Shown piece by piece: positions 22,574-35,141 of a DNA stretch of 64,000 nt (position 1 is the stretch's first letter; each line of letters begins with the position of its first letter). Under the pieces are notes generated by a model. That model had not been told where the DNA came from. It saw only the letters and a program-made list of their open reading frames with translations, and made no database searches. Source of the stretch: Fasciola hepatica. Lineage: Eukaryota; Platyhelminthes; Trematoda; Plagiorchiida; Fasciolidae. The stretch is from the NCBI GenBank assembly GCA_948099385.1, contig CANUEZ040000104.1:1641501-1705500 (forward strand), in the 5' to 3' direction. A program made the position numbers and the translations under genes.

Positions 22574-22590
22574 GGAGCCCTCTCCTAGGA
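22574..22590 (-). other. Polypurine tract of element C
   Basis: The minus strand reads TCCTAGGAGAGGGCTCC immediately before the 3' LTR; the same sequence precedes the 3' LTR of C'. Confidence 0.75.
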
Positions 22591-23157
22591 GTCCTACAGA
22601 GTTGGGCTTCGATCGGGCAGTAGGCCGGAAGTATTGATTGTCTGGGAACTCCTCGCAGCTTGCTCTTTATACTGTTGGTGACGTCGAACGACTGCTGATG
22701 AGTTTAACGGTGCCTGAACCCTCGAGGTCCGATGTACCTTGGTCCAACTGTGTTTTGGCGCCCACTGGTCTCATACGCGGGCGAGCCCGAAGATACCGCG
22801 TCAGGTCCATCCAAAAGGGCGTCCAGTTGTCGTCTCCAGTACCACGCTGACCAATCGCCCCGTTTCTTAGTGAGTGGTTGGCTCCTTGAACGCGCACGGG
22901 AGCCAGCGAGGCTACGGATGAAGCCAACGTGACTGTGTAGATCCGTCTGAGGGAGGGCAATGTAAACTGGGACAAAATAGCGCATGAGAACGCCGGCGGA
23001 TGTTGGACCGTAACAAAAACACACGAACGATTTTTGGTGTTGTTGTAGTCGCTAGGAGGCCAAAAGAAAATGAAATCATAACTGCCAATCGTAATTTCTC
23101 GGGCCTGTTGGTTGGTGAATCCATGGTGATTTTCCCATCCTATTGCTTGCAGTCGGT

Positions 23158-26100
23158 TATAAAATCGTCACAAAATCGGCGAAGCGGACGGGATTTCGTA
23201 GTTGGCGACCGCGACGGCTACTTTGCGTTGTGGGTACGGTTGGAAATTCTGATGGACTGGCTGCCGAGTCAGCACTAGGCGTAATCGTGGTTGGTTCGAG
23301 TAATAACTCGCTCGACGCTGGTGACTGAGCGGCTTGGGCAGATGTAAATTGGCCGGGTGGCTCGCACTTTATGACGGAATGCTTGAGACGGTCGATAGAT
23401 ACGGCGTTGTGTCGTCCGCTGATGTCTAGGACAAATGATTTTGCCCTACGTTATATCACCCGAAACGGGCCAGTGTATAGCACTTGTAGTGGTGATCGAA
23501 CGCCACCGACGCGAAGGAATACATGAGTAGCGGTTTCTAACGCAGTTGGGACATAATTTGTAGACTGCTGTTCGCGCGGCGGACTGGCCTCGAGCACTCG
23601 CACGTGCTGCGTGAGGCGTTGAGCATAGTCGCCGTAACGAAATTTACGGTTGGTGAAGGGCTACCAACTCTCTAGGCAGGCGGATTGTACAGCCATATAC
23701 TAGTACGGCCGGTGTTGTGTGTAATTCCCCCTTAACCGTACTAAGCAGGCTCCAGAGTGCTAATGGTAGTGTTTTACTCCAAAGGGGATTACCGTTTGCT
23801 CGAAGGGCGGCTTTCAATTGACGGTGGAAATGCTCAACCATACCATTAGCCTGAGGATGGTAAGCTGTCGTCCTAATGTGTTGGCAACCAAGCGTAGCGA
23901 GTGGGCCGCCAAAAGCGCCGTCAAAGAATGGACCACAATCGGTGGTCACTACTGCCGGGCAACCGAAATGACTAACCCAACCGTTCAGAAAAGCTTTCGC
24001 AGCCTCTTCCGACATAGGACAAGGGATAAGAATGGCCTGCAGCCAGCAAGTAAAACGATCCACGCATGTGAGTATGAAAACGTACCCAAGCGAAGGTGGA
24101 AGTGGTCCAACGAGGTCGACGTGCACATGGTAAAAACGTGTTTCATGTTCTGGGAACCTGGCTAACGCCGCCTTAGTGTGCCTATGGGTCTTAGCGCGTT
24201 GACACTGCAGGCAAGCACGAGCCCATTGACGGACATCTCGTTCGACATTGTGCCAAACAAAACGCTCAGTTATCAGTTTCACCGAGGCAGTCACACCCGG
24301 AAGAGCCAGATTATGGAGTGTTAGAAACAGCAGCAGAAACCACCAGCCTAGGGCGACCTTGCGACATATCGCACACGATGGTATTCTGGGAAGTTGGGAC
24401 AGGTACTGTGGTAAAGCTCAAAGAACCGTTTTGTCGGAGTTGTTCGATATCAGGGTCCATAGTTTGGGCCTGTGCCATTGCGTCCAAGTTGATGTTAGAC
24501 ATCGGTGACGGACTTAGTTGATGTACGCGCAATAAGGCGTCGGCGACGGGATTAAGTACCCCAGAGATGTGTCGTATGTCCACAGTAAACTGTGAGACAA
24601 AGTCTAAGTGGCAAATCTGGCGTGGTGAGTATCGATCGGAAGCTGACTTTAATGCGTGAACCAAAGGCTTGTGGTCCGTAAAAACCGTGAACGAACGGCC
24701 CTCCAGTGCATGTCGAAAATAACGGACTCTCAAGTAGATGGCTGTTAGCTTCCTGCCAAAATGTGCTGTACCCAGATTCGGCGGGTTGTAGGCGCTTGGG
24801 GAAGCATGCTAAAGGTTGCCAAGAATTGTCTACAAACTGTTGCAGTACTGCTTCAGCCGCTGTGTCCGAGGCATCCGTCACTACCGAAATAGGAGCTAAA
24901 GTGTCGGGGTGGGCGAGGAGTGCTGTGTTGGTGATAGCATCTTTGAACAAGGCAAATGCGACCTGTGCCGTGTCCGGAAACACGAACTTCCGCTTACCTC
25001 CGCGCAACAGGTTGGTGAGGGGTTGCATTATTTCCGCACAGTGAGGAATAAATCGGCGGTAGAAATTCATCAGACCGGAAAACTGACGCAACTGGCGAAA
25101 AGATTGGAGTTCAGGGTATTCGCGAATAACGGAAACTTTATCTGGCAGAGGGCGGATACCCGAGGATGGAATAGAATGTCCTATGAAGGTGATATCAGAT
25201 CGGCCTAATTCGCATTTCGTGATATTGATCGTAACTCCGTGCTGGCTAAGGCGTTCGAAAAGTGCTCGTAAGTGTGGGCGTACTCTCGCTTTGGAGAACT
25301 GGCCACCAGAATATCATCCAGTTATACGTAGACGATTTCCAAACCACGAGTTGCCTCGTGCATGAACCGTTGAAAGGTCTGGGCTGCATTGCTGAGTCCA
25401 AACGGCATTCACAGAAACTCGATTAGCCCGAAAGGCGTAGTGACGGCAGCTTTAGAGATATCGGCCTCTGCTACCGGGATCTGGTTGCACGCACGACTTA
25501 AATCGATACGGCTGAAGACGGAGTAACCTGATAAAGACGAAGTAAGGTCCTGTATATGGGGATTTGGGTATCGGTCAGGGACGTGGCTTTGTTAAGTGCT
25601 CTGCAATCACCACAGGGTCACCAGTCACCGCCAGACTCATGGACCATATGAAGAGGGGAAGCCCAACGGCTACTAGAAGGGCGTACTATACCCAGTTCTA
25701 GCATGCGTTCGAATTCAGCCTGTGCAACACGAAGCCTGTCTGGTGCAAACCGACGCGGCCTTCTGAACACTGGGGGTTCCTTCGTATCGATGCAGTGAGT
25801 GACGTTGGTGGTCGCTGCTGGGAGAAGCCCGGCCTGCCGAAACATGACCGGGTAGGCGGCGATGAGTTCGCCATAAGGTTGGTTTGCCGGTGGTTGAACG
25901 TAAAAGGCGTGACGTGATTCACTCGCGAATTATAACCCACAACAGCGAGAGTGGTCTGACGATCAACCACTCTGTGGCGCCGTGCATCAACTAACAAGTC
26001 AGTGTTGCAGGACGTCGATGCCCGAAATAGGGTAAGGGGTGTTGCCGATGTTGAATACTCATCGGAAATCACGCTTTAAACCTAAGTTCAAGTTGAGCGA

Positions 26101-26373
26101 CCACTGGCCAGACGTTGGGATGGCCGTGCCATTGGCGGTGCATAGTGTTTGGGCCTGTGCTGTGCTATTGCCGCCTTTCGGTCGGGGGAGGACGCTCACT
26201 TCCGCACCGGTATCTACAAGGAATAGGTTATTTGAAATGATGTCCCTTAAGTTCAAAAGGCGACTGTTGGTCTGACATCCGGCTTCGTGGGTCACCACCA
26301 CGGGCCGGGGTTTAGTTTCCCTGACGAGCACCAGGAAACGTAAACCCTGGTTCACATCGTTTGGCTCCCCCAC
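23158..26373 (-). pseudogene. Element C pol: protease, RT, RNase H, integrase
   Basis: The protease (26,373-26,059) has VDTGAE. RT is cut by the same TGA and TAA codons as in C', including TAA (25,322-25,324) in place of the catalytic Tyr before LDD. C alone also lacks one base in the T run near 25,905, giving an extra frameshift. RNase H has FTDHKPLVHA. The integrase (24,294-23,644) has the HHCC block, HVDLVGP, TTDCGP and NGMVEHFHR, so the DDE triad is intact. A low-complexity tail ends RNPVRFADFV at about 23,165. About 580 bp of non-coding sequence separates it from the 3' LTR. Confidence 0.9.
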
Positions 26374-27070
26374 CGAAGCGACTGTGGTGTTTACAACACC
26401 CTTCTTTTGAAGGGCCGAGACGTCGTCGCAGTGACGGACTATGGAGCCTAGGTGAGCGTGAGCGGTGCCGCCCTTGTGACCTACTTCTTCTTACTGCTAG
26501 GCGTTGCAGGCTCGCGTCAATTCTAAACAAAACTGGCGCGAGGTCGTTAGATGTTGGCAAGGCAGGCACTGCTGTGACGGAGGACCTGGTTACTCCAGCT
26601 ACAGCGGGGTTGTATCGTGAAGCAATGTCGTCAGCTATCGCTGCATCTTCCTCCAGCGAGCACTTGCGCGCGGCGCTTAGTAAAACTGGAATGTTGTGCG
26701 GCAAACGCTGCAGCTGAAGTTCTCTTATGAGCTTGTCCTCGCCTACCGTCGGTTTTCTCAAACGCTGCATCTCGCGCAGCAGTTCGGAGGGCTTCCTGCC
26801 TCCGGGCTTAACGTTTTAGAGGTGTTGCATACGATTGTCTTGCTTTGGGGTCGTGCGGGAAATGACGGCCTCCTTCAAAGCCTCGTAGCTTCGGGAAGAG
26901 ATTATTACGTTCCTTACTTGCATTGTGACCTCACTGGTTATACGGCAGTTTTCGAATTCTAGCTCGACCAGCGTGAACCAGAGTTCTAGACCAGCCGGCG
27001 TGAATGCCGGTATGTGCAGCGTGATCGCCCCAACGGTGGGGTCTGAGCAGGGTTTCTGTTCATCAGACAT
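26312..27070 (-). pseudogene. Element C gag
   Basis: The ATG at 27,068-27,070 starts a capsid-like frame (IPAFTPAGLELWF block), stopped by a TAA after MQHL and then reopened to 26,312. Near the end is CCKHHSRFGGGAKRCEPGFTF-like sequence, the CHCC motif with its last Cys replaced by Phe. The protease frame overlaps the end of gag. Confidence 0.85.
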
Positions 27071-27305
27071 AGCGATTACTTTATCGAATACAGACGGAAG
27101 AAGAAGTCGACGACCAATGGGGCAATACAATATTCGAAAGAAAACAATTCGCGTCGAACTGGACGCCGAAAATATGTATGGACAAAACAAAATATTTGGT
27201 AAACCAACCACAAATATCAACAGATAGGGAAACAATAAAACACACAAAAACGTACGCAGACGGGACGTTGAACGGTAGAAAACAAGGAAAGTCACGTGAC
27301 CTGGG

Positions 27306-27324
27306 GATCACGTCGGGCTCACCA
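27306..27324 (-). other. Primer-binding site of element C (tRNA-Trp type)
   Basis: The minus strand reads TGGTGAGCCCGACGTGATC two bases inside the 5' LTR. This matches the complement of a eukaryotic tRNA-Trp 3' end (TGGTGACCCCGACGTGAT) except at one position. tRNA-Trp priming is reported for CsRn1. Confidence 0.75.
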
Positions 27325-27326
27325 AT

Positions 27327-27636
27327 TGTACGGCCGGTTAGACCTCACTTCGCGGCTCCCATAGTAAACGCGTGCTTCAGTTCTTTGTACTACGGGGACC
27401 ACTTGCACGTTATTCTAATGCTCGGCACTATACGAATATGTTAACCAGAACGGTATTTTCCACGACCCGTGAGAATGAGGAGACGATTGGAGGAGATAGT
27501 GGTTAGCGTGTATTTGGGAGCGTGTGTGAGGGCTTGCGCAAGAGCAACGGTCAAATGGCCACCGCGCTTGGCAGTCAGCGTTCAGTTAAACAACAAATGT
27601 GATAAAAGTATTGACGAAGATGGCCATGGCTACACA
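27327..27636 (-). repeat. 5' LTR of element C
   Basis: 310 bp. Identical to the 5' LTR of C' through most of its length, but the outermost bases differ (TGTGTAGCCATGG versus TGTAGCGCTGG in C'). Confidence 0.88.
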
Positions 27637-27637
27637 C

Positions 27638-27746
27638 TACTTACAGTGATTTTTTCGGACTTTGGTCGTAGCGCAAGGCGCTTCCAATTGGATATAGACG
27701 GAACTACTCAACGTTTCTATTGACGTAGCCCTACGTGGCACAAACA
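27638..27746 (-). repeat. R1 repeat copy (i), 5' part
   Basis: Continues the R1 copy interrupted by C. On the minus strand it runs from TGTTTGTGCCACGTAGGGCT through CCAAAGTCCGAAAAAATCACTG, parallel to 49,909-50,010. Total R1 length here is about 423 bp versus 416 bp in copy (ii). Confidence 0.75.
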
Positions 27747-28149
27747 GCGCATTGCGCGCGCTCAATTGGAAGCGCGTTGTGCTTGCTGTTCCGGTGGATA
27801 TATATATACAGGTGAGTACGGACACCTTCAAGTGGACCCTAACAATGTCACCCCGACTAGTTATGAAAAGCCCATGACCCCAAGTCAAATCAAATCAAAT
27901 CGGGCCACATTTAGTCGACCTGCCAAGTTTGTCCAGGTTGCTGCCTCATGAGCCCCTTGAACTACTTGTCTGTGCAGCAAATGGAAGAACAGAGTTTTCT
28001 TCGATGGTGGAAATGAACGGAAAAGGGGACCTTCCACTGCCGCGCCCCAATTTGAGGACCCTCTGAATATCACTGCCCTCGTTGAGTTTTAGCTAGGGCC
28101 ATATCTACCTGAGAGACGGAAGCCGTGAAGTTGGAATTTCAGGGGCGGG
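27747..28149. other. Unassigned sequence
   Basis: No domain recognised. A 13-base arm CAATTGGAAGCGC (27,763-27,775) is the inverse of GCGCTTCCAATTG inside the neighbouring R1 copy (27,678-27,690). Confidence 0.4.
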
Positions 28150-29000
28150 GAAAGTGGATGTGCGATGGCATTGGTAAAAGGGTAGTAAACAACTGGAAAT
28201 GGAAGGAGTAATGACAAACTATGAAGGTAGGAGGGTGAGAGCGGAAGAAAAGACACCGAAGACAAAGGTTGGCTGAAAAATTACGATAATAACAATGGTG
28301 ATGGGAAAAGGATAGGTGAATGAGAACAATAGGTAGCAGGGCCTTCCACTTGCTGGTTTCGACAGATACATTGTCCCAGCAGCGGTCCCGATGTTCAAAC
28401 TCCACAACGGTTTCAGCTGTTAGAAGTTCCACCGGGAGCCCGTTCTAGTCATTAACAACTCTAGCGGCGAATAAATTCCCTCTCAAGTGTCTTGGAATTG
28501 TTTCTTCAGTCAACTTCAATGAATGCCCTTTTGTTGACGTACGATCACTGATGGTTAACAGCGGAGTGGTCAACCCCCGGGAGATCAGCATGCTTTTAGA
28601 GTGTCCCAAAAACTTCCGTGAGGTCTCCTCCATGCCTCCTGCTCCCGAGCAACAAAAAATTTAACTCTTCGGGCCTCTGCTCTTATGTAGAGCCCATTAA
28701 GCTAGCGGACCACCTGGTCATAGGTCGCTGAACCCAATGGAGAAGCTTGATGTCTTTCACCAGTATTCCGGATGCGATTGAGCGAAGGCTTTGTAATTCA
28801 GCAATAAAATCGAGGGTTTTCTGGCCGTGACAGTTCTTTTAAGCCGGTGAATTCCCCCCGAGGCTCTGTGAGTGGCCAGGCAGCATTGCATTCCAAATCG
28901 CTAGTGGTCCGACAAGATTCCCCCAAGGCCTTTCGCGGTGGTCATCTTTTTTATCTCTGTGCGCTCGTTAGCCCATCCAAGGTACCTAATTCGTTGAGAT
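28150..29000 (-). pseudogene. LINE remnant, C-terminal RT region
   Basis: Read in shifting minus-strand frames, the region follows the end of a CR1-like ORF2. There is a SHPEYW block resembling RPHLEY (about 28,755), an HGGDLTEVFGTL block resembling RRRGDLI (about 28,600-28,640), then VVND, NGLPVELLT and DRCWDN near 28,380-28,470. LINE D in this window has the same order near 45,600-46,050. Every piece is broken by stops, and the 5' part and catalytic RT are absent. Confidence 0.6.
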
Positions 29001-30019
29001 TCTTTGCCATCTAAGCATATAAAGGAGTTCAGGAAACCCCGTTCCATGCATAATCATCCATGTTACAAACGACATTTATCATTCGTATGATTTATCTTTG
29101 CTGGAATTCCGATTGTTTGTTTTATTTCTCTAAATCTTTGTCACAAACCGGACTCCTGCCTTTGCCTCGAGCGAGAGTCGCTCAGCTTGAACTTCGTTGT
29201 GACTGTATCCGGTAATCTCATTTTCCGTGGCTAACCTTTTGCTGTAATCCAGCTGCAGTTGTTGATTTGTTGTCCAATTTGGGGCGAAAGAGCCCAGAAG
29301 GAACACTACTGAGGTTTGATCATTGTAAGATTAAATAATTTGCTGTATATAGTACCGTAGCTATTTGGAATCGACTTTGTTTTGAATTGTGTCGAAATTG
29401 GTAGCTACGCGTCCCTCGAACGTTCCGTTGGCTGGGCTTTGCAAAGTGGATGCACCCGGCGGATTGAGAAACGCCCTCTCCTGCATTCTATTGCCGCCTC
29501 CCATTGTCTCCTCCAAAGTTCCTGAACAAGATCTACTGTACACCCCGTCACGTTTTAAATGGATGTATGCACACCTCTTCCGTCGGCTCAAAAACATGCT
29601 GCCAACTGCTATTAGCAATAGCCATTTCTAACGAATTGCTTCCTTCCTATCTGAACTGGTCCCCTTGCTACCTTTATTTTATCTCGTACATCAACCAGAT
29701 CCTATACCACGAAACATTTATTGGTTTCATTGTTCGCATATGTGTATTATAAACATCACAGTTCCTGACAAACTCTTGAGGAGATCATTCATCCACCAGG
29801 CCACTTGTATATCACCACCTGGTTTTTCTGAACAAAATTATCACTCAAATATTACTTTCTTCACCTGCTAGCGATATCACAAAATTCGAAGTTGTCTTCC
29901 TTCCAGCATTTCATCTGCGTGACACTAGCTCTTCATTCCGCTGCATCGCGTCGACCTCTCTCCTGCATCCCTAAGCAGCTCGCCTAACGCGCCCCCAGTT
30001 GGGATTACATCGAGGCACT
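29001..30019. other. Unassigned sequence
   Basis: No recognisable domain or repeat. Short open frames on both strands carry no motif. Confidence 0.4.
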
Positions 30020-30170
30020 TTTGACTTTACGTTGGACCACACCAATAATAACGCTGGGCTGCGCCACATGCGCCCGTTTGAGAGCTTGTTGGGCTACTCC
30101 CAAAATTCAAGATATTTGCTGGAAATGGGTACCTTCCCTTCCCCTAATCCCTTTCAACTGTTCGCCTCTT
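30020..30170 (+). repeat. R1 repeat copy (iii), 5' fragment
   Basis: TTGTTGGGCTACTCCCAAAA, then GCTGGAAATGGGTACC and CAACTGTTCGCC, align with 49,960-50,080 of copy (ii). The block before it (GGGCTGCGCCACATGCG) also aligns. The 3' half is missing. Confidence 0.6.
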
Positions 30171-30221
30171 CGTTTATTTGCAAATAACCATCCTTCTCAC
30201 TAAAACCACTAATCATTCACT

Positions 30222-30300
30222 GACTAATAATATTAACAATAATAACGGTTTATTTCGGAGACGCCCGAGGCATGCCAAGTGCAGGATTGGCTGTTCACAA
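30222..30300 (-). repeat. LINE/SINE-like 3' tail (family shared with 56,077 and 56,878)
   Basis: The minus strand ends GGCATGCCTCGGGCG, then CCGAAATAAACCGTTATTAT followed by an imperfect ATT repeat. The same tail occurs twice more in the window. Such AATAAA plus simple-repeat ends are typical of 3' ends of non-LTR elements or their SINEs. Confidence 0.6.
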
Positions 30301-32904
30301 GTAACGGAATAAACAGACAGAACCCTTGAAAATGTGAAAATTAACATGAAAGGAGTTGAAAAAAGGGCTAAGAAGGGGGAGTTACGTGGGATGATAGTAT
30401 GGCAAATGTGTGCGCACCAAAGAAAATGTACTGAGTTTAAATGGACCCATGGGCGGATTCAAATGGGCACCCGGTGAGTTTGAAAAGCCAAGGTCAGGTG
30501 GAGGATCCGGCTGGTCATTATAGGGACATCTGAAAGCTGACTGACATACATGAGAAAGGCTAGAAATTGGCATAAGAAACTGTAATAGTGGGAGGTGATG
30601 AGGAATGTGTGAAATTCACTGCAAGGGATTAGGTAGCAACGAAGCATTGGTACTCTGCAATAGACGGTCGGCGAACAGGGCACAAAACTCATTGCAAGAC
30701 AGGGAGTGAGCAAAGTAAGACGTAAAAGGTGAATTAGGTGAAAAAAATAGTTCATAGGAATTGGACACACTAGGTATGGGTTATAGATGTAGAAGATATG
30801 CAACCTTTAATGGATGCATATAATGGCGGTCAGCGGGATGGTGGCAACAGAGATGGCCTGTGAGGAATTACAGGATACAGAACGAATGCATATATACACA
30901 TGTGCGCTTGTTTATATACATATATATATATATGCATATATATATATATAAGCAAAGCCGGATCAATACCAATGGAGTCCTAGACAGAAATTGCCAGTTA
31001 TAAGGAGGGGCAGGTTAGGTAAGGTCGAATGTTTGTAGAATTAGCTTTGGAATATTGCGGTGAATTTTCTTCATGACAGGGGAACTTAGCGGATCAAAAG
31101 AGAGTGTGGAAGATGCGGAAGCACAGAAACGACAACGACTGAAGAGCAGTTCAAAAAAAGGGGAGATGAAAAAAGTATCGAAGAGAACAGGTAGGAATGG
31201 GTCGAATAACCTGATTTATGTATGTGAGACATGTGGTGTTGGTCAAGAATGGGAGGAGCATTAATGAATGGGCTCTCATTATTCAGCAAGAAGATGGTGA
31301 CGATGGAGTTGGCTATAGCCATCTGCGCAGAGCGATTGTGCATACAAAGTGGGGAAAGTTACCTGGGAGGTGGAACTGTCCGTGGTGCAAGATGCAGCAG
31401 CCGTGAAGGCAAACAGCTTGAGAGAGGAATGAGCAAAAAGGGTACCAGAGGGTAATGGCAGATCAAACGGACCGAAACCTTGAATGAGAAACATGACGAA
31501 ACAGTGAGTTTACATTAGGTGGCAAGTGAAAAAACAGAACGGTCCAAAAGGCACGCATAAAATGCCTGTGGCAAACAGTAGACGAAACAGAAGATGGGAG
31601 CACGGGCCGATAAAGACAGGTGAGACATAACTAGTAAGATCGTCTCATTGCAGGTGGAACACGAAAAAGGCAGAGAGAAAAGAAGCACCGGGACAGGTAA
31701 ACCGGTGGACGAACGTGTCGCATGAACAATGGATGTGCGTCGGAGTCGGGGGCATGGAAGTTGGGAGCCGCGTGCATGCCGGCAGTTGTACAAGTGGATG
31801 CAAGTGGACGATACTAATCGGAGCGCCGCCAAGTGGAGGGATCCACAGAGGAATCGAGGAGCCAGGCAAGGAAAATAGAGTGTTAGTGACTGGATAATAA
31901 ATGTGGCTGTGAGTGATATAGAGTTTGGAAAGGCAATTCCAATATGAGAATTAGTCATGGGTGTGGGTGGGGCTGGTGTGTAATGGTATTAGGCATGATA
32001 AGGGAGAACGAGGGAGGGTTTGGCAGAACGGTAGGCAGTGAGGCGTAAGCGTGCAATCAATGAGCTTTATAGGCCTAGGGTGATACCAAATGAATAGGTG
32101 CTACAAGCCGACAACTCCGACATGGGTGAAGGAATAAAATATTGGCGGTCGTGGGCAGAGTAAAGTGGTTAGGATGGTAGTGACGTGCAATCAAAGGTAA
32201 GACAGTGAGAGTCGATAGGAACAAGGACAGATTGGGTAGGTGTGCATACCATAGAATAACGAAAAATAATGGATGTGATAGGAGCGATAGGTGGGCGTAC
32301 AGTGGCGAACAAGAATGGTTGGAACATGCGGTCTGCAGCTGACAGCATTAGAGCGTGCCATCTGCAACCGGTGCTAGTGGGTGGAACTGGCCTTGCGCTG
32401 GACACCCAATCTGAAAAGCACTTCGAGATGAACACAGGGAGTGCGATCCACCAACCTAATTGCGCTCGCGCATCGTTGCACACGACCTGCACGCCCGATG
32501 TGCGCCGGCCAAAGCGGTGAAGCTGACCGCGCCCCGCACCGTTTGGAATGGCACCAGTGTTTACTGATGGCTATGCATGCGGGGCGTAGTTCAACTGTGA
32601 ATGTGTGAGATATAAGTTCGGCGGTCGGATGGCCGGGTTGCAAGGGGCTCCAGAGGACGCAACCAGCGGCCAATAATCGACAAAACAGCGGCGTTATCCA
32701 GGCGCGTATACCATCGTAGAGGGTGAAACGCACGTAAGGAGAGAACCGGAAAAGGAGAGCAGATAAAAAGCAGCAGTCAGGGTGTGCCCCTGCTGTGGAT
32801 CAACGGTTAATGGAGGCATACAAAAACCAGTAAAGGACGAGACATAAGAGTGACAAAGACTACGGGGTAGGTGGAAGCAAACTGGTTGAAGTCAGTAGCA
32901 TTTC
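30301..32904. other. Unassigned sequence with AT microsatellite
   Basis: The plus strand is noticeably purine-rich. The minus strand gives several S/L/P-rich open frames (for example 31,515-31,958 and 30,459-30,803) without recognisable motifs; heavily decayed LINE sequence is possible but not demonstrable by eye. A TA/TG microsatellite lies at about 30,893-30,951. Confidence 0.4.
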
Positions 32905-33031
32905 AGTTTAGTTTGGTTCATTAAAGAAATGGCCATAAGTAGTCTTACGTTGAGAACTCAGTCAGATAGATGAAACTCTATCGTTGATTTTGTCATTATT
33001 GAAGGGAGCAGAGTCGGAGAAGAGGTTGGTC

Positions 33032-35048
33032 TTAGAAGTCGAGGCCCCTCTCGTAAGCTATATCTTCTGCCATGCACATATTAGATAACTGTAGTGCACG
33101 GGTGACGCTGAGATATGGGATGAGTGCCGACAGAAATCGAGACTTAATTTGTGAAGCTCGAAGGGTGGTGGGCAACTTGTTCCAGACTTTGGAGTAGACA
33201 AGAAGGAAAAAGCTTGAACGTATGGCCGACTTAGCTATACTAGAAGGGACAGTAAAAGGCCTGTGCCGAAGTGAGTAGGGAGTTTCACGAGAGAAGTTTA
33301 CTAAGTCAAAGGAAGAAGACCGGTTATGGAGCAGGTTATGCAAAAAGACTAAGTTTAGTCTTAAGAGGCGGAGCCAGAGTGGGCCAAGATTCAGATTTTG
33401 GCATCCTTTTCTATAGCTTAAAGACGCGGACCAACCGAGTAGTTGTTTGGTGAAACGCCTTTGTATGCTTTCAATCGCAACTCTGGCTAATTTCGTCATG
33501 TTAGAAAATATTATTGGGCAGTATTCGAGCAGAGGCCTGACGTGTGATTTGTAGATGCTAATGATGCTGTCCCGGAGAAGAAAGGAGCGGAAGAGAAGGG
33601 CCACACTTCTTCTAGCCTTGGCCGCTTCGATGGCGGCGTGCTCAGAAAAGTTGAGGGAGCAGGAATAGTTGAGGCCCAAATCGCGGACAGTAGGTCGACT
33701 GGCTATTGGGGACCCACCAAGAGTTTAGGATCCAGGGGGCAATTGGAACTTGTAGGTTAGGACCTCGCACTTATCAGTGGAAAAGCTCATCCTCCAGGTG
33801 TGGCACCAGCGGTCAAGTGCTGCGAGGTCAGCGGAAATGTTTGCAAAGAGTAGGGATAGCATCATTAGAATTAAAAGAGTAAACTATTTTTATATCGTCC
33901 GCAAACAAGAATGGCGTGCCGTGGTGTACTAGATCCAATGCGTCATCAATGTACATCAGAAATAGGAGAGGACCCAGTAGGCTCCCCTGTATAACGCCCC
34001 TTGTAACAGGTTTCGGTTTAGAAGTATGTCCGTTGGCTAGGACCAATTGCGAACGATGAGCGAGAAAAGATTTCAGCCAGGAAAGCAGCAGGTCACCAAT
34101 GCCGAATGAACGCAATTCGGAGATAGGATGCAGGTGTGGAACACGGTCGAAAGCCTTCGACAGATCTAGGTAGACAACTACTAATGCCTGTCCGCTATCA
34201 ACAGCCTTAGTGACTAGGTTGGAGAAGTCAAACTGACATGTGGTGCATGATCGCGATTTGAGGAACCCGTGCGGCCTATCGCTAAGAAGGTTAGAAGCGA
34301 GAAGATGGGTGGTAATACCATCTTTGATAATCGTTTCCATTATTCTGGAAATGATAGTGGTATGGTTGATGGGACGGTAGTTAGCGAGTTCGTGGACAGG
34401 TCCTTTTTTATGTCGTGGAATGATGGCTGAACGCTTTCAGTTCGACGGTACCAAACTAAATTTGAGTGACAAGGTGAATAGGTTCAGTAATAAAAGTGGA
34501 AGGTCCGATCCACCGTCAATGATCGCAGCTGGGGGCAACCCGTCTGGTCCAGGACGCGCAGATGCCTTATAACGTGAAATGAGCCTGGAAATAACGTTAA
34601 CTTCAAAGGTTAGGGTAGATAAGGAAGAGCTGGTAATAGCCAGAGGATTTGGAGGTGCTGTGTCTGAGGCGAGGGCCATGGAATTGGCGAAGTAATGGTT
34701 GAAGGCCTCAGCGATATCAGAAGGGGAGGTGGCCGAAGTTTTATTCGGTAATACAACATATTGGATCATAGTATCCGCTGCCGAATTCCTAGACTTGTGT
34801 AGGAATGAGAGTCTCAGTGCCTTATTGGGATGCCTTAGGGCTTTGGATTCTTCGTTGCGGAGCTGTTTTTCTTTTAGGTCCCGGATAATATCAGTAGGAC
34901 GCTTTAGTCTCATGAGAAGAGAGAGGTCGTGGTTTCGGAGGTAAAGTCTTTGCATCTTAAGGTACTTTCGTTGGAGGGATGCAAGCTTGGACTTCCTAAG
35001 GGAGGAGTTTTGGGTTATTGGGTTAAGTTTCAGGAGGCAGTTTCCCAT
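33032..35048 (-). pseudogene. LINE F reverse transcriptase and C-terminal region
   Basis: The linker and RT N-terminus (35,048-34,437) contain ARPGPDGLPP. A break precedes the palm (34,340-33,828), which has DLSKAFDRVPH, GVIQGSLLGP and an intact catalytic FADD (about 33,900). A frameshift and stop separate it from the C-terminal frame (33,679-33,032, 215 codons), which has SHVRPLLEYC and NKLP blocks typical of CR1-type ORF2 ends. Confidence 0.88.
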
Positions 35049-35141
35049 GTTAAAGTAAAAGTGATCATCCGCTTTTTGGGGGTCAGCCGTTAGAAAAAAC
35101 CTCCTCTAATCTTGGTTACGGATGAGATTGGGCAGAACGTT

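Larger units (their letters stand above)
22266..27636 (-). mobile_element. Element C: CsRn1-type Ty3/gypsy retrotransposon
   Basis: LTRs are 22,266-22,573 (3') and 27,327-27,636 (5'), with a TACT target duplication (22,262-22,265 and 27,638-27,641) inside an R1 repeat. The pre-insertion R1 sequence is restored when C is removed, which confirms the boundaries. Internal order is gag with a CHCC-like motif, protease with VDTGAE, RT, RNase H, integrase. It carries the same stop codons and frameshifts as element C' (39,042-44,410), to which it is near-identical in inverted orientation. Confidence 0.92.

Noticed and set aside
26816..27311. Long frames extending upstream of gag in C and C' (159 codons)
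   Set aside because: They run through the leader between the primer site and the gag ATG; the capsid-like part starts at the internal ATG.
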